Assembly: GCF_029211185.1 (NCBI RefSeq)
Contig: NZ_JARGDO010000008.1
Span: forward strand, 109,149 to 173,148
Source: Tessaracoccus caeni
GTDB taxonomy: Bacteria; Actinomycetota; Actinomycetes; Propionibacteriales; Propionibacteriaceae
Reading direction: 5' to 3'
Length of the DNA stretch: 64,000 nt
Part shown: in pieces, positions 8,840 through 18,587 of the stretch
Numbering within the stretch: position 1 is the stretch's first letter
Layout of the letters: every line of letters begins with the position of its first letter
Notes under the pieces: generated by a model
Databases searched by the model: none
What the model was told of the DNA's origin: nothing
Seen by the model: only the letters and a program-made list of their open reading frames with translations
Translations under genes and position numbers: made by a program

Positions 8840-10549
8840 GTGCAAAGCGGTGACAACTCGCGCAGCGAGGGCCTCGACAGCATCGGCCTGGGCGGAGAGG
8901 ATCCCACCGAGACGCTGCCCGTGGTCGGAGCTGGCGATCCCACCCCCGGCAACGGGGCGGACGAGGGCGAGAAAAAGAAGTCCAAGAAGGGCTTGGCCGG
9001 CACGCGGCTGGTGGCGTTGGTCGCCATCGTCGCGGTGCTGGCACTTGCCGCCGGCGCGGTCCTGATGCGTTTCGTGATCTCGCCCGCAGAGCTGGCCGCT
9101 CGGACCGAGCCGCCGGAGGCGGGTCCGGTGACGGTGCCGATCGAGTCGCGCTCGATCGAGAACAAGGTGACCATCCGCGGCGAGGTCACCTACGCCGATT
9201 CGGTGGAGGCCATGATCGAGGTCAGCGGCATGTCCGAGCGTGCGGTCGTCACGGGCCGCATCCCCGAGACGGGCGCGGAGCTCAAGGCCGGCGACATCGC
9301 GCTCGAGATCGCAGGGCGCCCGGTGGTGGTACTGCCCGGTGAACTGCCGGTCTACCGCACCCTGAGCGAGGGCATGAAGGGCCCCGACGTGCTGCAGCTG
9401 AAGAAGGCTCTCAAGTCGCTGGGATACAAGATCAAGAACGCCAAGAACAACGAGTTCGATTCCAGCACGGCGTCGGCGATCAAGCAGCTGTACGACAAGC
9501 TCGGCTACGCGGCCCCCACCGGAGGTGCGGAGGCGCAGGCGGAGGTCAAGGCCGCCAAGGACGGGGTCAGGATCGCGGAGTCCGGACTCAGCCAGGCCAA
9601 GAAGACCCTGAGCAGCGCGCAGCGAGAGCTCAAGGACGCCAAGAAGGCGACCGTTTCGCGGGTCGCGGTCGTGGAGGCCGAGAACGCCGTCCGCGCGGCC
9701 GAGCGCGCGTTGCGGGACGCGCGCGATGCCAATGCCACCAAGAGCGAGATCGCGAACCTCAAGGACGACGTGCGTCTCAAGAAGGTGATGCTCGAGGAGG
9801 CGAAGAAGCCGGACACGTCCGCCGTCAAGGCCGCCGAGCAGGCCGTCACCGACGCCAAGGCGGGGATCAAGGAGTCCGAGCGCTCTGTCAAGGAGGCCAA
9901 GGCCGCCTTGAAGGAGGCCGAGAAGGGCACCAGCGCTCGGATGCCGGCGGAAGAGGTCATGTACCTGTCCAACCTCCCGCGCCGAGTGGACTACGTCAAC
10001 GTGAACAAGGGCGACATCGTCAGCGGCTCCACCATGTCTGTTTCGGGCGCGACGCTGCAGATCAAGGGCACCGCGGCACCGCAGGACGCGCAGATGCTGA
10101 AGGAAGGCGCCGAGGCGAGCTTCCAGACGCCCGACGGCGCTGAGGTGCCGGCGACGGTCGTCAAGGTGTCCGCGCCGTCTCGAGGCGGCAGCGGTGAAGG
10201 CGAAGGAGAAGAAGGCGGCGGTGGCGGCGGAGGCAGCGGAAGCGACCGCTGGGATGTCGTCCTGGAGCCGGGCGAGCTGACCTCCGACCAGATCGAGATG
10301 CTGCGCGGCACCAACGTGCGCGTGTCGATGGCGGTGGCCTCCACCGACGGCGAGGTGATGGCGGTTCCGGTCGCGGCGTTGAGCGCGGGCACCGGTGGTG
10401 AGAGCCGCGTCGAACTGGCCCCGGAGAACCTGAAGGACGAGCCGATCGTCGTTCCGGTGACCACCGGTCTGTCCGCAGAGGGCTACGTCGAGATCACCTC
10501 CACCGACCCGCGCATCGTGGTGGGCGCCAAGGTCGTGGTGGGCCGATGA
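8840..10549 (+). CDS. MacA/HlyD-type membrane fusion protein with peptidoglycan-binding-like region
   Basis: A 569-residue single-pass protein. It has an acidic then lysine-rich cytoplasmic N-terminus (EKKKSKK, residues 44-50), one TM helix (about 53-77), a barrel-sandwich/lipoyl-like start (VTIRGEVTY), a region at about 178-225 resembling a peptidoglycan-binding helical domain (GMKGPDVLQLKKALKSLGY), a long alanine/lysine-rich coiled coil (about 232-360), then a second beta domain with a glycine/serine/glutamate-rich loop near 450-475. This is the adaptor architecture of MacAB-like systems in Gram-positive bacteria. GTG start has GAGGAG about 10 nt upstream. The end overlaps the ATPase gene by 4 bp. 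Confidence 0.82.
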   Translation: MQSGDNSRSEGLDSIGLGGEDPTETLPVVGAGDPTPGNGADEGEKKKSKKGLAGTRLVALVAIVAVLALAAGAVLMRFVISPAELAARTEPPEAGPVTVPIESRSIENKVTIRGEVTYADSVEAMIEVSGMSERAVVTGRIPETGAELKAGDIALEIAGRPVVVLPGELPVYRTLSEGMKGPDVLQLKKALKSLGYKIKNAKNNEFDSSTASAIKQLYDKLGYAAPTGGAEAQAEVKAAKDGVRIAESGLSQAKKTLSSAQRELKDAKKATVSRVAVVEAENAVRAAERALRDARDANATKSEIANLKDDVRLKKVMLEEAKKPDTSAVKAAEQAVTDAKAGIKESERSVKEAKAALKEAEKGTSARMPAEEVMYLSNLPRRVDYVNVNKGDIVSGSTMSVSGATLQIKGTAAPQDAQMLKEGAEASFQTPDGAEVPATVVKVSAPSRGGSGEGEGEEGGGGGGGSGSDRWDVVLEPGELTSDQIEMLRGTNVRVSMAVASTDGEVMAVPVAALSAGTGGESRVELAPENLKDEPIVVPVTTGLSAEGYVEITSTDPRIVVGAKVVVGR

Positions 10550-11385
10550 CGGAACTCCTGCCCGAGCAGACCGCGGACGGCGGTGGCGCGGCGGAGGCCA
10601 AGGCTGACAAGCTGGCGGCCAAGGCCCAGGCGAAGGCGGCGAAGAAGCAGGTGCGCGCCGACCGCAAGGCGACGCGCCACCTGCCGACGCCTGTGGGCAA
10701 CCCCGAGTTCGATGGCCCCATCGTGCAGCTCACGGACGTGTCCCGGATCTTCCCGGGCCAGCCGCCGGTGCAGGCGCTGCGCAACGTGGATCTGGTGGTC
10801 GACAAGGGCGACTACATTGCGATCGTCGGCCCGTCGGGATCCGGAAAGTCCACGATGCTGAACACGCTGGGGCTGCTGGATCGTCCCAGCTCCGGCAGCT
10901 ACCACTTCGAAGGCATCGAGGTGTCGGCGCTCAGCGACGACGAGCGGTCCGCGCTGCGCGCGCAGGCGATCGGCTTCGTGTTCCAGTCGTTCCATCTGCT
11001 GCCGACGCGCAGCGTGCTGGAGAACGTGGTGCTCGCGACGGCGTACGCGGGTGTGCCGCGGGACGAGCGTCATGACCGTGCCCAGGCCGCGCTGGAGCGC
11101 GTCGGGCTCGGACATCGTCTGGACTTCCGCCCCGGCACGCTGTCGGGCGGTGAGCGGCAGCGCGTCGCCATCGCTCGTGCGGTGAGCACCTCACCGCGGC
11201 TGCTCTTCGCCGACGAGCCCACGGGCAACCTGGATCAGCGCAACTCCGGCGAGGTGATGCGGCTGTTCGACGAACTGGGTGCCGAGGGCCTCACCATCGT
11301 GGTGATCACCCACGACATGGCGGTCGCCGCCAGCGCGAAGCGTCGCGTGCGCATCAGCGACGGCCAGCTTTCGGAGGTGGCATGA
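10546..11385 (+). CDS. MacB-type ABC transporter ATP-binding protein
   Basis: A 279-residue ATPase of the LolD/MacB class. Walker A is GPSGSGKST (residues 95-103), signature LSGGERQ (199-205), Walker B LLFADEP (219-225), switch His256. An alanine/lysine-rich extension of about 50 residues precedes the fold, unusual for this class; the partner permease and adaptor also carry charged N-terminal tails. It powers the mechanotransmission cycle of the adjacent permease rather than classic substrate translocation, by analogy with MacB and LolCDE. ATGA overlaps on both sides show translational coupling with the adaptor and permease genes. Confidence 0.9.
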   Translation: MTELLPEQTADGGGAAEAKADKLAAKAQAKAAKKQVRADRKATRHLPTPVGNPEFDGPIVQLTDVSRIFPGQPPVQALRNVDLVVDKGDYIAIVGPSGSGKSTMLNTLGLLDRPSSGSYHFEGIEVSALSDDERSALRAQAIGFVFQSFHLLPTRSVLENVVLATAYAGVPRDERHDRAQAALERVGLGHRLDFRPGTLSGGERQRVAIARAVSTSPRLLFADEPTGNLDQRNSGEVMRLFDELGAEGLTIVVITHDMAVAASAKRRVRISDGQLSEVA

Positions 11386-12731
11386 CCGAGTTCGAGCAGG
11401 TCGAGCCGATCCAGTCCGGCGAGCCCGCCACTGGCCGCAAGGCTCGCAAGGAGAAGGCTCCCCGCAAGGGCAAGAAGCCGAAGAAGGCGAAGAAGTCCAA
11501 GGAGAAGCGCCGCAAGATCCGCACCGGATTCACGCTGCGCGATCTGGTGCATGAAGCCTTCGAGGGCATCGGTTCGCGGCCCTCGCGACTGATGATCACG
11601 CTGGTCGGCACGGTGCTGGGCATCGCGTCGCTGGTGGTCACCATCGGTTTCGCGCAGACCGGCGCCGGACAGATCGCCTCGCAGTTCGACGCGGTCTCCG
11701 CCACGCGGGTCACCATCGAACCCGGCACCACCAGGGGTAGTGGCGGCACCGAGCGCGCAACCGCCCGTATCCCGTGGGACGGGGCGGACCGGGTCAAGGA
11801 TCTTGCCGGCGTAGAAGCCGCGGCGGTGTTCGCCAGGGCGCCCGGAACCCCGCAGGTTTCTGCGGTGACCATCTACGATCCCGCGCAGGCGCAGACGGCG
11901 CCGCCCCCGGTGGTGGCGGGCAGCGCCGAACTGCTGGACGTGGTCCGTGGCGAGCTCAAGACGGGGCGGTTCTTCGACTCAGGGCATGACGCGCGACGAG
12001 ATCTCGTCGTGGTGCTGGGGGCCAAGGCCGCCGAGAAGCTGGGCATCAACCGGATCACCAATCAGCCCGCCATCTTCATCGACGAGCGGCCGTACACCGT
12101 GATCGGCATCCTCGAGTCGGTCGGCACGCGCGAAGCGCTGATGGACTCGGTGATCATGCCGATCGGAACGGCGCGGTCGCAGATCGGCGTGTCGGCACCG
12201 AACAGCCTGGACATCCGGATCGCGATCGGGGCCGGGCCCGTCGTGGCGCGTCAGGCGCCGATGGCCATGAACCCCAACTCTCCGGACGCTTACAAGGTCT
12301 CGGCCCCGAGCAACGCCAACTCGCTGCGCGAGGGCATCGAGGCCGACGTGAACCTGCTGTTCGTGGCGATCGGCGTCGTCGCGCTGATCGGCGGCGGCCT
12401 GGGTATCGCCAACGTGGTGCTGCTGTCGGTGACGGAGCGCACGGGGGAGATCGGCCTGCGACGGGCGTTGGGCGCCAGACGGCGCGACATCCTGCGCCAG
12501 TTCGTTCTGGAGTCGCTCACCACCGGCGTGCTCGGCGGCCTGATCGGCGTCGCGTTGGGCATCTTTGCCCTGCTCATCGTGTGCGTGTTCCGAGAATGGA
12601 CGCCCGTGCTGGCGGCCTGGGCCGCTCCCGCGGGGGTCGGCGTCGGTGCTCTGGTCGGCCTGGTCGCCGGCACCTACCCGGCTATCAAGGCGGCTCGCAT
12701 CGAACCGGTCGACGCACTGCGCACCGCGTAG
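11382..12731 (+). CDS. MacB/FtsX-type ABC transporter permease
   Basis: A 449-residue permease. It has a very lysine-rich cytoplasmic tail (residues 20-50), one TM helix near 67-90, a large extracytoplasmic MacB-PCD-like domain (about 95-320), then three TM helices containing TGEIGLRRALGARRRDILRQF and ending EPVDALRTA. This is the FtsX/MacB topology. With the ATPase and adaptor it would form an envelope machine spanning the membrane; the three upstream lipoproteins are candidate partners or cargo (inference). The operon ends in a strong hairpin at 12746. Confidence 0.88.
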   Translation: MTEFEQVEPIQSGEPATGRKARKEKAPRKGKKPKKAKKSKEKRRKIRTGFTLRDLVHEAFEGIGSRPSRLMITLVGTVLGIASLVVTIGFAQTGAGQIASQFDAVSATRVTIEPGTTRGSGGTERATARIPWDGADRVKDLAGVEAAAVFARAPGTPQVSAVTIYDPAQAQTAPPPVVAGSAELLDVVRGELKTGRFFDSGHDARRDLVVVLGAKAAEKLGINRITNQPAIFIDERPYTVIGILESVGTREALMDSVIMPIGTARSQIGVSAPNSLDIRIAIGAGPVVARQAPMAMNPNSPDAYKVSAPSNANSLREGIEADVNLLFVAIGVVALIGGGLGIANVVLLSVTERTGEIGLRRALGARRRDILRQFVLESLTTGVLGGLIGVALGIFALLIVCVFREWTPVLAAWAAPAGVGVGALVGLVAGTYPAIKAARIEPVDALRTA

Positions 12732-12745
12732 TCCACATCCACGCG

Positions 12746-12785
12746 AACTGACGGCCGAGCAGCATCTGCTGCTCGGCCGTCAGTT
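12746..12785 (+). terminator. Strong hairpin ending the MacAB-like operon
   Basis: Perfect 19-bp arms at 12746-12764 and 12767-12785 leave only a 2-nt spacer. It begins 14 bp after the permease stop codon. There is no long T-run, so termination may be Rho-assisted or of the actinobacterial U-poor kind. Confidence 0.75.
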
Positions 12786-12786
12786 C

Positions 12787-12832
12787 GATCTTTTCGAGGC
12801 GCTGCTGCGCTCCGCGCCTCTAAAGAGCGTGA
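12787..12832. repeat. Dispersed palindromic repeat, short type
   Basis: On the minus strand it reads CACGCTCTTTAGAGGCGCGG, then AGCGCAGCAGCGCCTCGAAA and AGATC, matching the copy at 1025-1068. It lies between the convergent permease and carbonic anhydrase genes and abuts the operon terminator. Confidence 0.8.
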
Positions 12833-12841
12833 GTGGGGGGA

Positions 12842-13333
12842 TCAGATGTGCTGGGTGAGGAGGCCGGAGTCGACGTCGTAGAGGAAGCCGCCGACCTCTG
12901 CGTGGCCGTTGATCAGCGGGTGGGAGCGCACCATGTCGACGTCGTGACGCAGGCGGCCGAAGACGTCCTGGTCGGCGCCGAAGGTGATCCAGCTGGTGTC
13001 GACGCCCGTGCGGTCGTGGATCTTGCGGCGGATGTCGGCATCGGTGCCGGAGGCCATGGCGCAGCGGGTGTGCGGCACGATCATGATCCGGGTCACCTGG
13101 AGCAGTTGCACCGAGAGCACGCAGCCGGTCAGCACGTCGTTCGAGACGCGACCACCGGGGGAGCGCAGGATCTTGGCGTCGCCCAGCTGCAGGCCGAGCA
13201 TGCGCAGGGGTTCGATGCGGGAGTCCATGCAGGTCACCATGGCGACGCCCGCCTTGGCGATGCCGTCGAAGCCGCCTTCGTCGAAGCGGGAGGCATAGGC
13301 CGCGTTGTTTGCGAGCAGGTCGTCGAAGCTCAT
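12842..13333 (-). CDS. Beta-class carbonic anhydrase
   Basis: A 163-residue zinc enzyme for CO2/bicarbonate interconversion. Predicted zinc ligands are Cys35 (in TCMDSR), His88 and Cys91 (in PHTRC), and Asp37/Arg39 form the usual catalytic dyad. The short length and MDSRI..R.LG..LGDA pattern fit the small actinobacterial beta-CA subgroup. The ATG overlaps the TGA of parC (ATGA), with GAGGAG just upstream inside parC, so it is translated by coupling from parC. Confidence 0.9.
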   Translation of the reverse strand: MSFDDLLANNAAYASRFDEGGFDGIAKAGVAMVTCMDSRIEPLRMLGLQLGDAKILRSPGGRVSNDVLTGCVLSVQLLQVTRIMIVPHTRCAMASGTDADIRRKIHDRTGVDTSWITFGADQDVFGRLRHDVDMVRSHPLINGHAEVGGFLYDVDSGLLTQHI

Positions 13334-15783
13334 GGGGTCTCCTCGAGGGTGGCGGGTCGTCCGCGTCCGGCGGCCATGGTGATCGGCTGAGAGGCGGGGG
13401 TGCCGGAGCCGTCTCGTCGGGAGTCTACGCCCGGCAGCTCCACCGGCGAACCCGACGCGGCGGCCGCGAGCAGAGGAGCGGGTCCGATGGCGGCGAACAG
13501 CAACGCGTCCTCGCCCTTCAGGAAGCGATGGCAGCGAACCCCGCCGGTGGCGCGCCCCTTGGCGGGGTACACCGACAACGGCGTCCGCTTGGCCGACCCG
13601 GCCTCGGTGCCCGGCAGCGCATCCGAGGAACCTGAGATGGTGAGCACCTCGTCGACCTCGGGATCGACGGTGCCGAACCAGATCGCTTGTGCCTTGGAGG
13701 CGAGCTTGATGCCGGCCACACCACCGCCGGAGCGGCCCTGGGGGCGCACCACGGAGGCGGGGAAGCGCAGCAGCTGGGCGTCGCTGGCGACGAAGGCCAG
13801 GTCTAGGGCCTCGTCGGCCAACTCGACGGCGCCCACCAGCTCGTCGCCGTCGTCGAGGCGGATCACGTCCCACGAGTCCTTGGTGAGCACCTCGGGCACG
13901 ACGCGCTTCACCACGCCCTGCTTGGTGCCGAGGGCGAGGCCGAGGGACGACGGCTCGAGGGTGGTGAGGCCCAGCGGACGCTCACCGTCCAGCGGCCACA
14001 GCTCGGTGGCGAGGCTGCCGCCCTGCAGGCTGAGCGCGCTCGCGGTCAGCGGCACGGTGGGCAGGTCGATGGCGCGGCAGCGGATCAGCCGGCCGCGGTT
14101 GGTGATCACGCCGAACTCGGCCAGTGCCGTGGTGCGGATCGCGGAGACGATCACGTCGTGCGCCGCGCGGCCGGTCGTGGGCAGCGGGTGGGCCGTGTCG
14201 GTGCGGGCCGCAAGCCCGGTGCCGGACAGCAGCACCCAGCACGGGTCGTCGGGCACCTCCAGCGGAGCGGCCGCCGTCTTGGGCTGGCCGCTGGATGCCA
14301 GCAGGATGGTGCGACGAGGGGTACCGTGCAGCTTGGCCACCTGGGTGAGCTCGTCGCCCACCACCTTGCGCAGCCGCGCGTCGTCGTCCACGATCTCGCG
14401 CAGGTCGGCGATCCGGCCGAGCAGCTCGTCGGATTCCTTCTCCAGCTCGATGGTGGAGAACTTGGTGAGCCGGCGCAGCTGCATGTCGAGGATGTAGTTG
14501 GCCTGGACCTCGTCCAGGTCGAAGGCCGTGATCAGGCGCTGGCGAGCCTCGGCCACGTCCACCGACGAGCGGATGATGGCGATCACGTCGTCGATGTCGG
14601 CGATCGCGATCAGCAGGCCGCGCACCAGATGCAGGCGCTCCTCCGCCTTGCGCAGGCGATACTGCGAGCGACGCAGCACGACGGAGAGGCGGTGGTCGAG
14701 GTAGACCTCCAGCAGCTCCTTCAGCGACAGCGTACGGGGCTGGCCCTCCACCAGCGCCACCGCATTGATCGCGAAGGTGTCCTCCAGCTTGGTCACCTTG
14801 TAGAGCTGCTCGAGCAGGGCCTCGGGGTTGATGCCGTTCTTGACCTCGATCACCAGGCGCAGGCCGTGCGTCAGGTCGGTGAGGTCCTTGACGTCGGCGA
14901 CGCCGGTCAGCTTCTTGTCGCCGATCGCCTTCTTGATCTGCTCGATGATCTTCTCGGGCCCAACCATGTACGGCAGCTCCGTGACGATGATGCCCTGGCG
15001 GCGGGGCGTGACCTTCTCGATCCGGGCGCTGGCGCGCACCTTGAAGCTGCCGCGTCCGGTCTCGTAGGCGTCGCGGATGCTGTCGAGGCCGATGATCTTG
15101 CCGCCGCCGGGGAAGTCGGGGCCGGGGATGTGGCGCATCAGCTCATCGAGCTCGATCTTAGGGTTGCGCAGCAGCTGCTTGAGGGCCGCCACCACCTCGA
15201 CCAGGTTGTGGGGCGCGATATTGGTGGCCATGCCGACGGCGATGCCGGTGGCGCCATTGACCAGCAGGTTGGGGATGGCAGCGGGCAGGACGACGGGCTC
15301 GGCTTCCTTGCCGTCGTAGTTGGGCTTGAAGTCGACGGTTTCCTCGTCGAGCCCTGCGGTCATGGCCAGCGCCGGCGTCGCCATCCGGCACTCCGTGTAA
15401 CGCATCGCGGCGGGGCCGGCGTCGAGGGAGCCGAAGTTGCCGTGCCCGTCGATCAGCGGCAGCCGCATGGCCCACGGCTGCGCGATGCGCACCAGCGCGT
15501 CGTAGATGGCACCGTCGCCGTGCGGATGCAGAGCACCCATCACCTGGCCCACCACGCGGGCCGACTTCACGTGCGACTTGTCCGGACGGATGCCCATCTC
15601 GTCCATCGAGAACAGGATGCGACGCTGCACCGGCTTCAACCCGTCGCGCGCATCGGGCAGCGCGCGGGAGTAGATCACCGAGTAGGCATACTCCAGGAAG
15701 CTCGACTCCATCTCGACGGTGACGTCGACGTCGACGATGTGCTCCTCATCCGTGGCGAAGTCGTCTGCCGCCTTCTTGACCAT
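13330..15783 (-). CDS. parC: DNA topoisomerase IV/gyrase-type subunit A
   Basis: An 817-residue type IIA topoisomerase A subunit. The catalytic tyrosine is Tyr129 in [10 protein letters not shown]; the quinolone-determining loop has [10 protein letters not shown] near 87-96; [28 protein letters not shown] and [10 protein letters not shown] are all present. The C-terminal about 300 residues form a beta-pinwheel-like region lacking a clear QRRGGKG-type GyrA box, which favours ParC over GyrA. In many actinobacteria such genes are annotated as topoisomerase IV A. The ParE partner is not in the window. Confidence 0.88.
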   Translation of the reverse strand: MVKKAADDFATDEEHIVDVDVTVEMESSFLEYAYSVIYSRALPDARDGLKPVQRRILFSMDEMGIRPDKSHVKSARVVGQVMGALHPHGDGAIYDALVRIAQPWAMRLPLIDGHGNFGSLDAGPAAMRYTECRMATPALAMTAGLDEETVDFKPNYDGKEAEPVVLPAAIPNLLVNGATGIAVGMATNIAPHNLVEVVAALKQLLRNPKIELDELMRHIPGPDFPGGGKIIGLDSIRDAYETGRGSFKVRASARIEKVTPRRQGIIVTELPYMVGPEKIIEQIKKAIGDKKLTGVADVKDLTDLTHGLRLVIEVKNGINPEALLEQLYKVTKLEDTFAINAVALVEGQPRTLSLKELLEVYLDHRLSVVLRRSQYRLRKAEERLHLVRGLLIAIADIDDVIAIIRSSVDVAEARQRLITAFDLDEVQANYILDMQLRRLTKFSTIELEKESDELLGRIADLREIVDDDARLRKVVGDELTQVAKLHGTPRRTILLASSGQPKTAAAPLEVPDDPCWVLLSGTGLAARTDTAHPLPTTGRAAHDVIVSAIRTTALAEFGVITNRGRLIRCRAIDLPTVPLTASALSLQGGSLATELWPLDGERPLGLTTLEPSSLGLALGTKQGVVKRVVPEVLTKDSWDVIRLDDGDELVGAVELADEALDLAFVASDAQLLRFPASVVRPQGRSGGGVAGIKLASKAQAIWFGTVDPEVDEVLTISGSSDALPGTEAGSAKRTPLSVYPAKGRATGGVRCHRFLKGEDALLFAAIGPAPLLAAAASGSPVELPGVDSRRDGSGTPASQPITMAAGRGRPATLEETP

Positions 15784-15806
15784 CAGCGCATATCTCCCTG
15801 AGCCGG

Positions 15807-16826
15807 TTACAACTGCGCGAGTCTATCGCCAAGTGCATCCCCATCGGGGCCGCGAACCTCCGGCGCCGTGTCGGGATACCAGCGTTCCTCCATGTCGGCG
15901 ACGCGGATGCCGTGGGCCAGCGACGCCTCGACGGCGGTGAGCTCCCGGATCGCGATGCCGCGCACGTGCTCGGGCTGCAGGGCCGCGAACTCGCCATACA
16001 GATCCGGATCGTGCTGACCGTCGTCGCCGACGAGCAGCCACTGGATGTTGGGAAGGTCGCGGGCCAGTTCGCGCAGCGCGCGCCGCTTGTGATCCGGCCC
16101 GGAACGGAACCAGCCGGTGTTGGTGGGGCCCCAGTCCGTGAGCAGCATGGCCCCTCGCGGGAAGCCGTGGCGCTTCATGAAGCGATGGATCATCGGATAG
16201 GTGTTCCAGGCGCCCGTCGAGACGTAGATGATGGGCGCACCGGGTCGCTCCGCGAGCAGTCGCTGATACAGCCGAGCCATGCCGGGCACCGCCTGGCGGG
16301 CTTGCTCGGTGAGGATCAGCGAATTCCAGGCGGCGAGCATGGGCCGGGGGAGCCAGGTGGACAAGATGGTGTCGTCGATGTCGGAGACGATGCCGAAGTC
16401 GACCTCAGGGCCGATCACCTGCACGTCGCAGGTGGTGCTGGCCCCGGACTCGGTGGCGAGCTGGATCGTGTGCCAGCCGGGCGACAGACCGGGGTTCTTG
16501 ATCCGCACGTCGAGATAGCCGCCGCGATCGGCCTCGGCGGTCACCGTGTTCTCGCCGACGGTCACCGTCACGACGCTGCCCACTCGTGCCACGTTGATGA
16601 AGTTGCGCCACCCGCGGCGATAGAGCGCCGCAGATGCGGCCTGCACGATCCCGAGATTGCTGGGCGGCAGGAGCGTGATTCTGGCGAGCACGCGGATCTG
16701 TTCCTCGGTGCCGTACCCGACGAAAGCGCTGATGGACTCGCGCCAACCCCGGCGCAGCAGGCGCCGGTTGAGCGTGCGATTGATGCGGTCCTCGACGCGG
16801 GCAGCGAAGAACGGTCTCGTCCTCAT
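15807..16826 (-). CDS. App1-type phosphatase domain protein (DUF2183)
   Basis: A 339-residue protein. The C-terminal half carries the HAD-like DIDDT at residues 149-153, then STWLPRP, VSTGAWNTYPMIHRFMKRHG, LLTDWGPTNTGWFRSG, HKRRALRELARDLP and LVGDDGQHDPDLY, which are features of the App1/DUF2183 phosphatidate-phosphatase-like family. The N-terminal about 140 residues contain a beta-rich region. Substrate in bacteria is unknown; a lipid phosphate is an inference from yeast App1. The ATG at 16826 has TAGCCT 7 nt upstream and fits a leaderless start better than the GTG at 16865. It is divergent from the DUF5998 gene. Confidence 0.82.
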   Translation of the reverse strand: MRTRPFFAARVEDRINRTLNRRLLRRGWRESISAFVGYGTEEQIRVLARITLLPPSNLGIVQAASAALYRRGWRNFINVARVGSVVTVTVGENTVTAEADRGGYLDVRIKNPGLSPGWHTIQLATESGASTTCDVQVIGPEVDFGIVSDIDDTILSTWLPRPMLAAWNSLILTEQARQAVPGMARLYQRLLAERPGAPIIYVSTGAWNTYPMIHRFMKRHGFPRGAMLLTDWGPTNTGWFRSGPDHKRRALRELARDLPNIQWLLVGDDGQHDPDLYGEFAALQPEHVRGIAIRELTAVEASLAHGIRVADMEERWYPDTAPEVRGPDGDALGDRLAQL

Positions 16827-16833
16827 GACGCCT

Positions 16834-16839
16834 AGGCTA
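16834..16839 (-). promoter_or_regulatory. -10-like hexamer for leaderless App1-type gene
   Basis: On the minus strand TAGCCT is followed by 7 nt and ATG at 16826. No Shine-Dalgarno is present. Confidence 0.4.
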
Positions 16840-16872
16840 TCTGGGATCGGCTCACGCGCCGACACGCTCGTC

Positions 16873-16878
16873 TAGTAT
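16873..16878 (+). promoter_or_regulatory. -10-like hexamer for leaderless DUF5998 gene
   Basis: TAGTAT is followed by 6 nt and GTG at 16885. It forms a compact divergent promoter region with the App1-type gene. Confidence 0.5.
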
Positions 16879-16884
16879 GAACGC

Positions 16885-17451
16885 GTGCCGGCAACCACTA
16901 ACCCCCTTCCCGCCAACCTGATCGAGGAGATCAGGCAATGCGGCTTCTACCCCAGCTTCGTGTGTTCGACGCTCCAGGGAGCCGTGGGAACGCGAGAGGT
17001 ACTGGGCTATCTGGTGCATCACGAGGCGACATTCCTCGGAGCCAACATCCTTCGCCACATGAACGTCATGGTGCTCACCGACAAGCACCTGGTGATCTGC
17101 CACGCCGACGAGGGCGATCCCGACTCGAGCAGCGACGCGCTCGCGACGGCAGAGATCGTCGCGCTGCGTTCGATCAACTCCGTGGCGATCACCCAGTCGG
17201 TGCGCGACCCGGAGCGTCGCGATGGCCCCGTGCTCGTCGAGGCGTGGCTGGCCATCGCCTGGGGAGCCGCCAGCCGGATCGATCTGGGCCCGGCGCTCTG
17301 CGAGGATCCGGCGTGCGAGGCCGATCACGGCTACACCGGAACGCTCACCCCCGATGACATCTCGATCAGGATCAGCCGCGAGGGCGACGGCGCCACCAAC
17401 GCCAACCGGCTGGTGGAGTTCGGCTCGCTGCTGCAGAGCGTGGTCGGCTGA
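16885..17451 (+). CDS. DUF5998 family protein
   Basis: A 188-residue soluble protein with LPANLIEEIRQCGFYPSFV at the N-terminus, HEATFLGANILRHMNVMVLTDKHLVICHADE in the middle and EDPACEADHGYTGTLTPDDISIRIS near the end, as in actinobacterial DUF5998. The function is unknown. Its partner genes (phosphodiesterase downstream, then SepH) match the order I recall in other actinobacteria. The stop TGA shares one base with the ATG of the next gene, so the two are coupled. Confidence 0.8.
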   Translation: MPATTNPLPANLIEEIRQCGFYPSFVCSTLQGAVGTREVLGYLVHHEATFLGANILRHMNVMVLTDKHLVICHADEGDPDSSSDALATAEIVALRSINSVAITQSVRDPERRDGPVLVEAWLAIAWGAASRIDLGPALCEDPACEADHGYTGTLTPDDISIRISREGDGATNANRLVEFGSLLQSVVG

Positions 17452-18566
17452 TGGGGGATTTCCTCCTGCCCCGATACGACGGGGACTGCCTCACCAACCT
17501 GCTCCCGTCCGTCCAGGATCGCCTCGCGGGACGCGTTCCGGTGATCGACATCCCGAAGGCCGAGAAGTACATCGTGGTGCTGGTGGACGGTTTCGGGTGG
17601 CATCAGGTGCAGCGCAATCTCGACCACTGCGAGTTCGTCTCGGGCGTGCTGGGCTCGGCGCGTCGGCTCACCACCGCGGTGCCCAGCACGACGGCCACTG
17701 CGCTCAGCTGCCTGGGCTGCGGCACACCGCCAGGCCGGCATGGCGTGGTGGGCTACAGCTTCTTCGAGCCGAGCGTCGGCAAGATCGTCAACGCTCTCAC
17801 CTGGGAGAACGGCCCGGACGACGTCGAGGCCTTCCGCCAGGCGCCCACCCGATTTCAGGAACTCGGCGCCGTGGGATGCGCGTGCGCGGCCGTGACGCTG
17901 GCTCGCTTCGAGGCCAGTGCCCTCACCCGCACGGCCTTCAGCGGAACCACCCAGTTCCCGGTGACGGCGGAGGGCGAGCCGGAGCACGTCGTGCAGTTGG
18001 TGGCCGACGCCCTCGTCGGGCACGACGTCGTCTACTGCTACGAGCGGCTGCTCGACCACACCGGCCATGGGCACGGGGTGGCGTCGTGGCAGTGGCTTGA
18101 CCGGCTGGGCGCCGTGGATGACCTGATCGCGGCGCTCGCCGAGCTGTCGTCGCCAGAGGTCTGCATCCTGGTGACGGGCGATCACGGCATGATCGACGTA
18201 CCTGCAGAGCGACGCGTGGTGGCCGAGGACGAAGGACTGGCTGACGGCGTGCTGATCGGGGGAGAGGGCCGGCTACGCCAGCTCTACTGCCACGATCCCG
18301 CCACCGTCGCAGCGCGCTGGGCGCGTCACCTGGGCGAGCGGGCGGCCGTGTGGCGACGTCAGGACGCCATTGAGGCCGGCTGGTTCGGTCCGGAGGTGAC
18401 CGCGACGACGGCCGCCCGGATCGGCGACGTGCTGGTGGCGATGCGAGACGACTGGGCCGTCATGAGCACCACGTTCCCGGGTGAGTTCAGCATCGTCGGG
18501 ATGCACGGCTCGCTGACGCCCGAGGAGATGGAGGTTCCCCTCCTGATCCTCGGTGGCGCGCAGTAA
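17451..18566 (+). CDS. Alkaline phosphatase superfamily nucleotide pyrophosphatase/phosphodiesterase
   Basis: A 371-residue metal-dependent hydrolase. VVLVDGFGWHQ holds the first metal-binding Asp; TTAVPSTTATALSCLGCG contains the likely Thr nucleophile; GRHGVVGYSF, HGHGVASWQWL and ILVTGDHGMIDV provide further metal-ligand His/Asp residues. No signal peptide is apparent, so a cytosolic location is likely. Natural substrate is unknown. It is coupled to DUF5998 and convergent with sepH. Confidence 0.83.
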   Translation: MGDFLLPRYDGDCLTNLLPSVQDRLAGRVPVIDIPKAEKYIVVLVDGFGWHQVQRNLDHCEFVSGVLGSARRLTTAVPSTTATALSCLGCGTPPGRHGVVGYSFFEPSVGKIVNALTWENGPDDVEAFRQAPTRFQELGAVGCACAAVTLARFEASALTRTAFSGTTQFPVTAEGEPEHVVQLVADALVGHDVVYCYERLLDHTGHGHGVASWQWLDRLGAVDDLIAALAELSSPEVCILVTGDHGMIDVPAERRVVAEDEGLADGVLIGGEGRLRQLYCHDPATVAARWARHLGERAAVWRRQDAIEAGWFGPEVTATTAARIGDVLVAMRDDWAVMSTTFPGEFSIVGMHGSLTPEEMEVPLLILGGAQ

Positions 18567-18587
18567 GGCACTCAGTACGCGGTTGCG

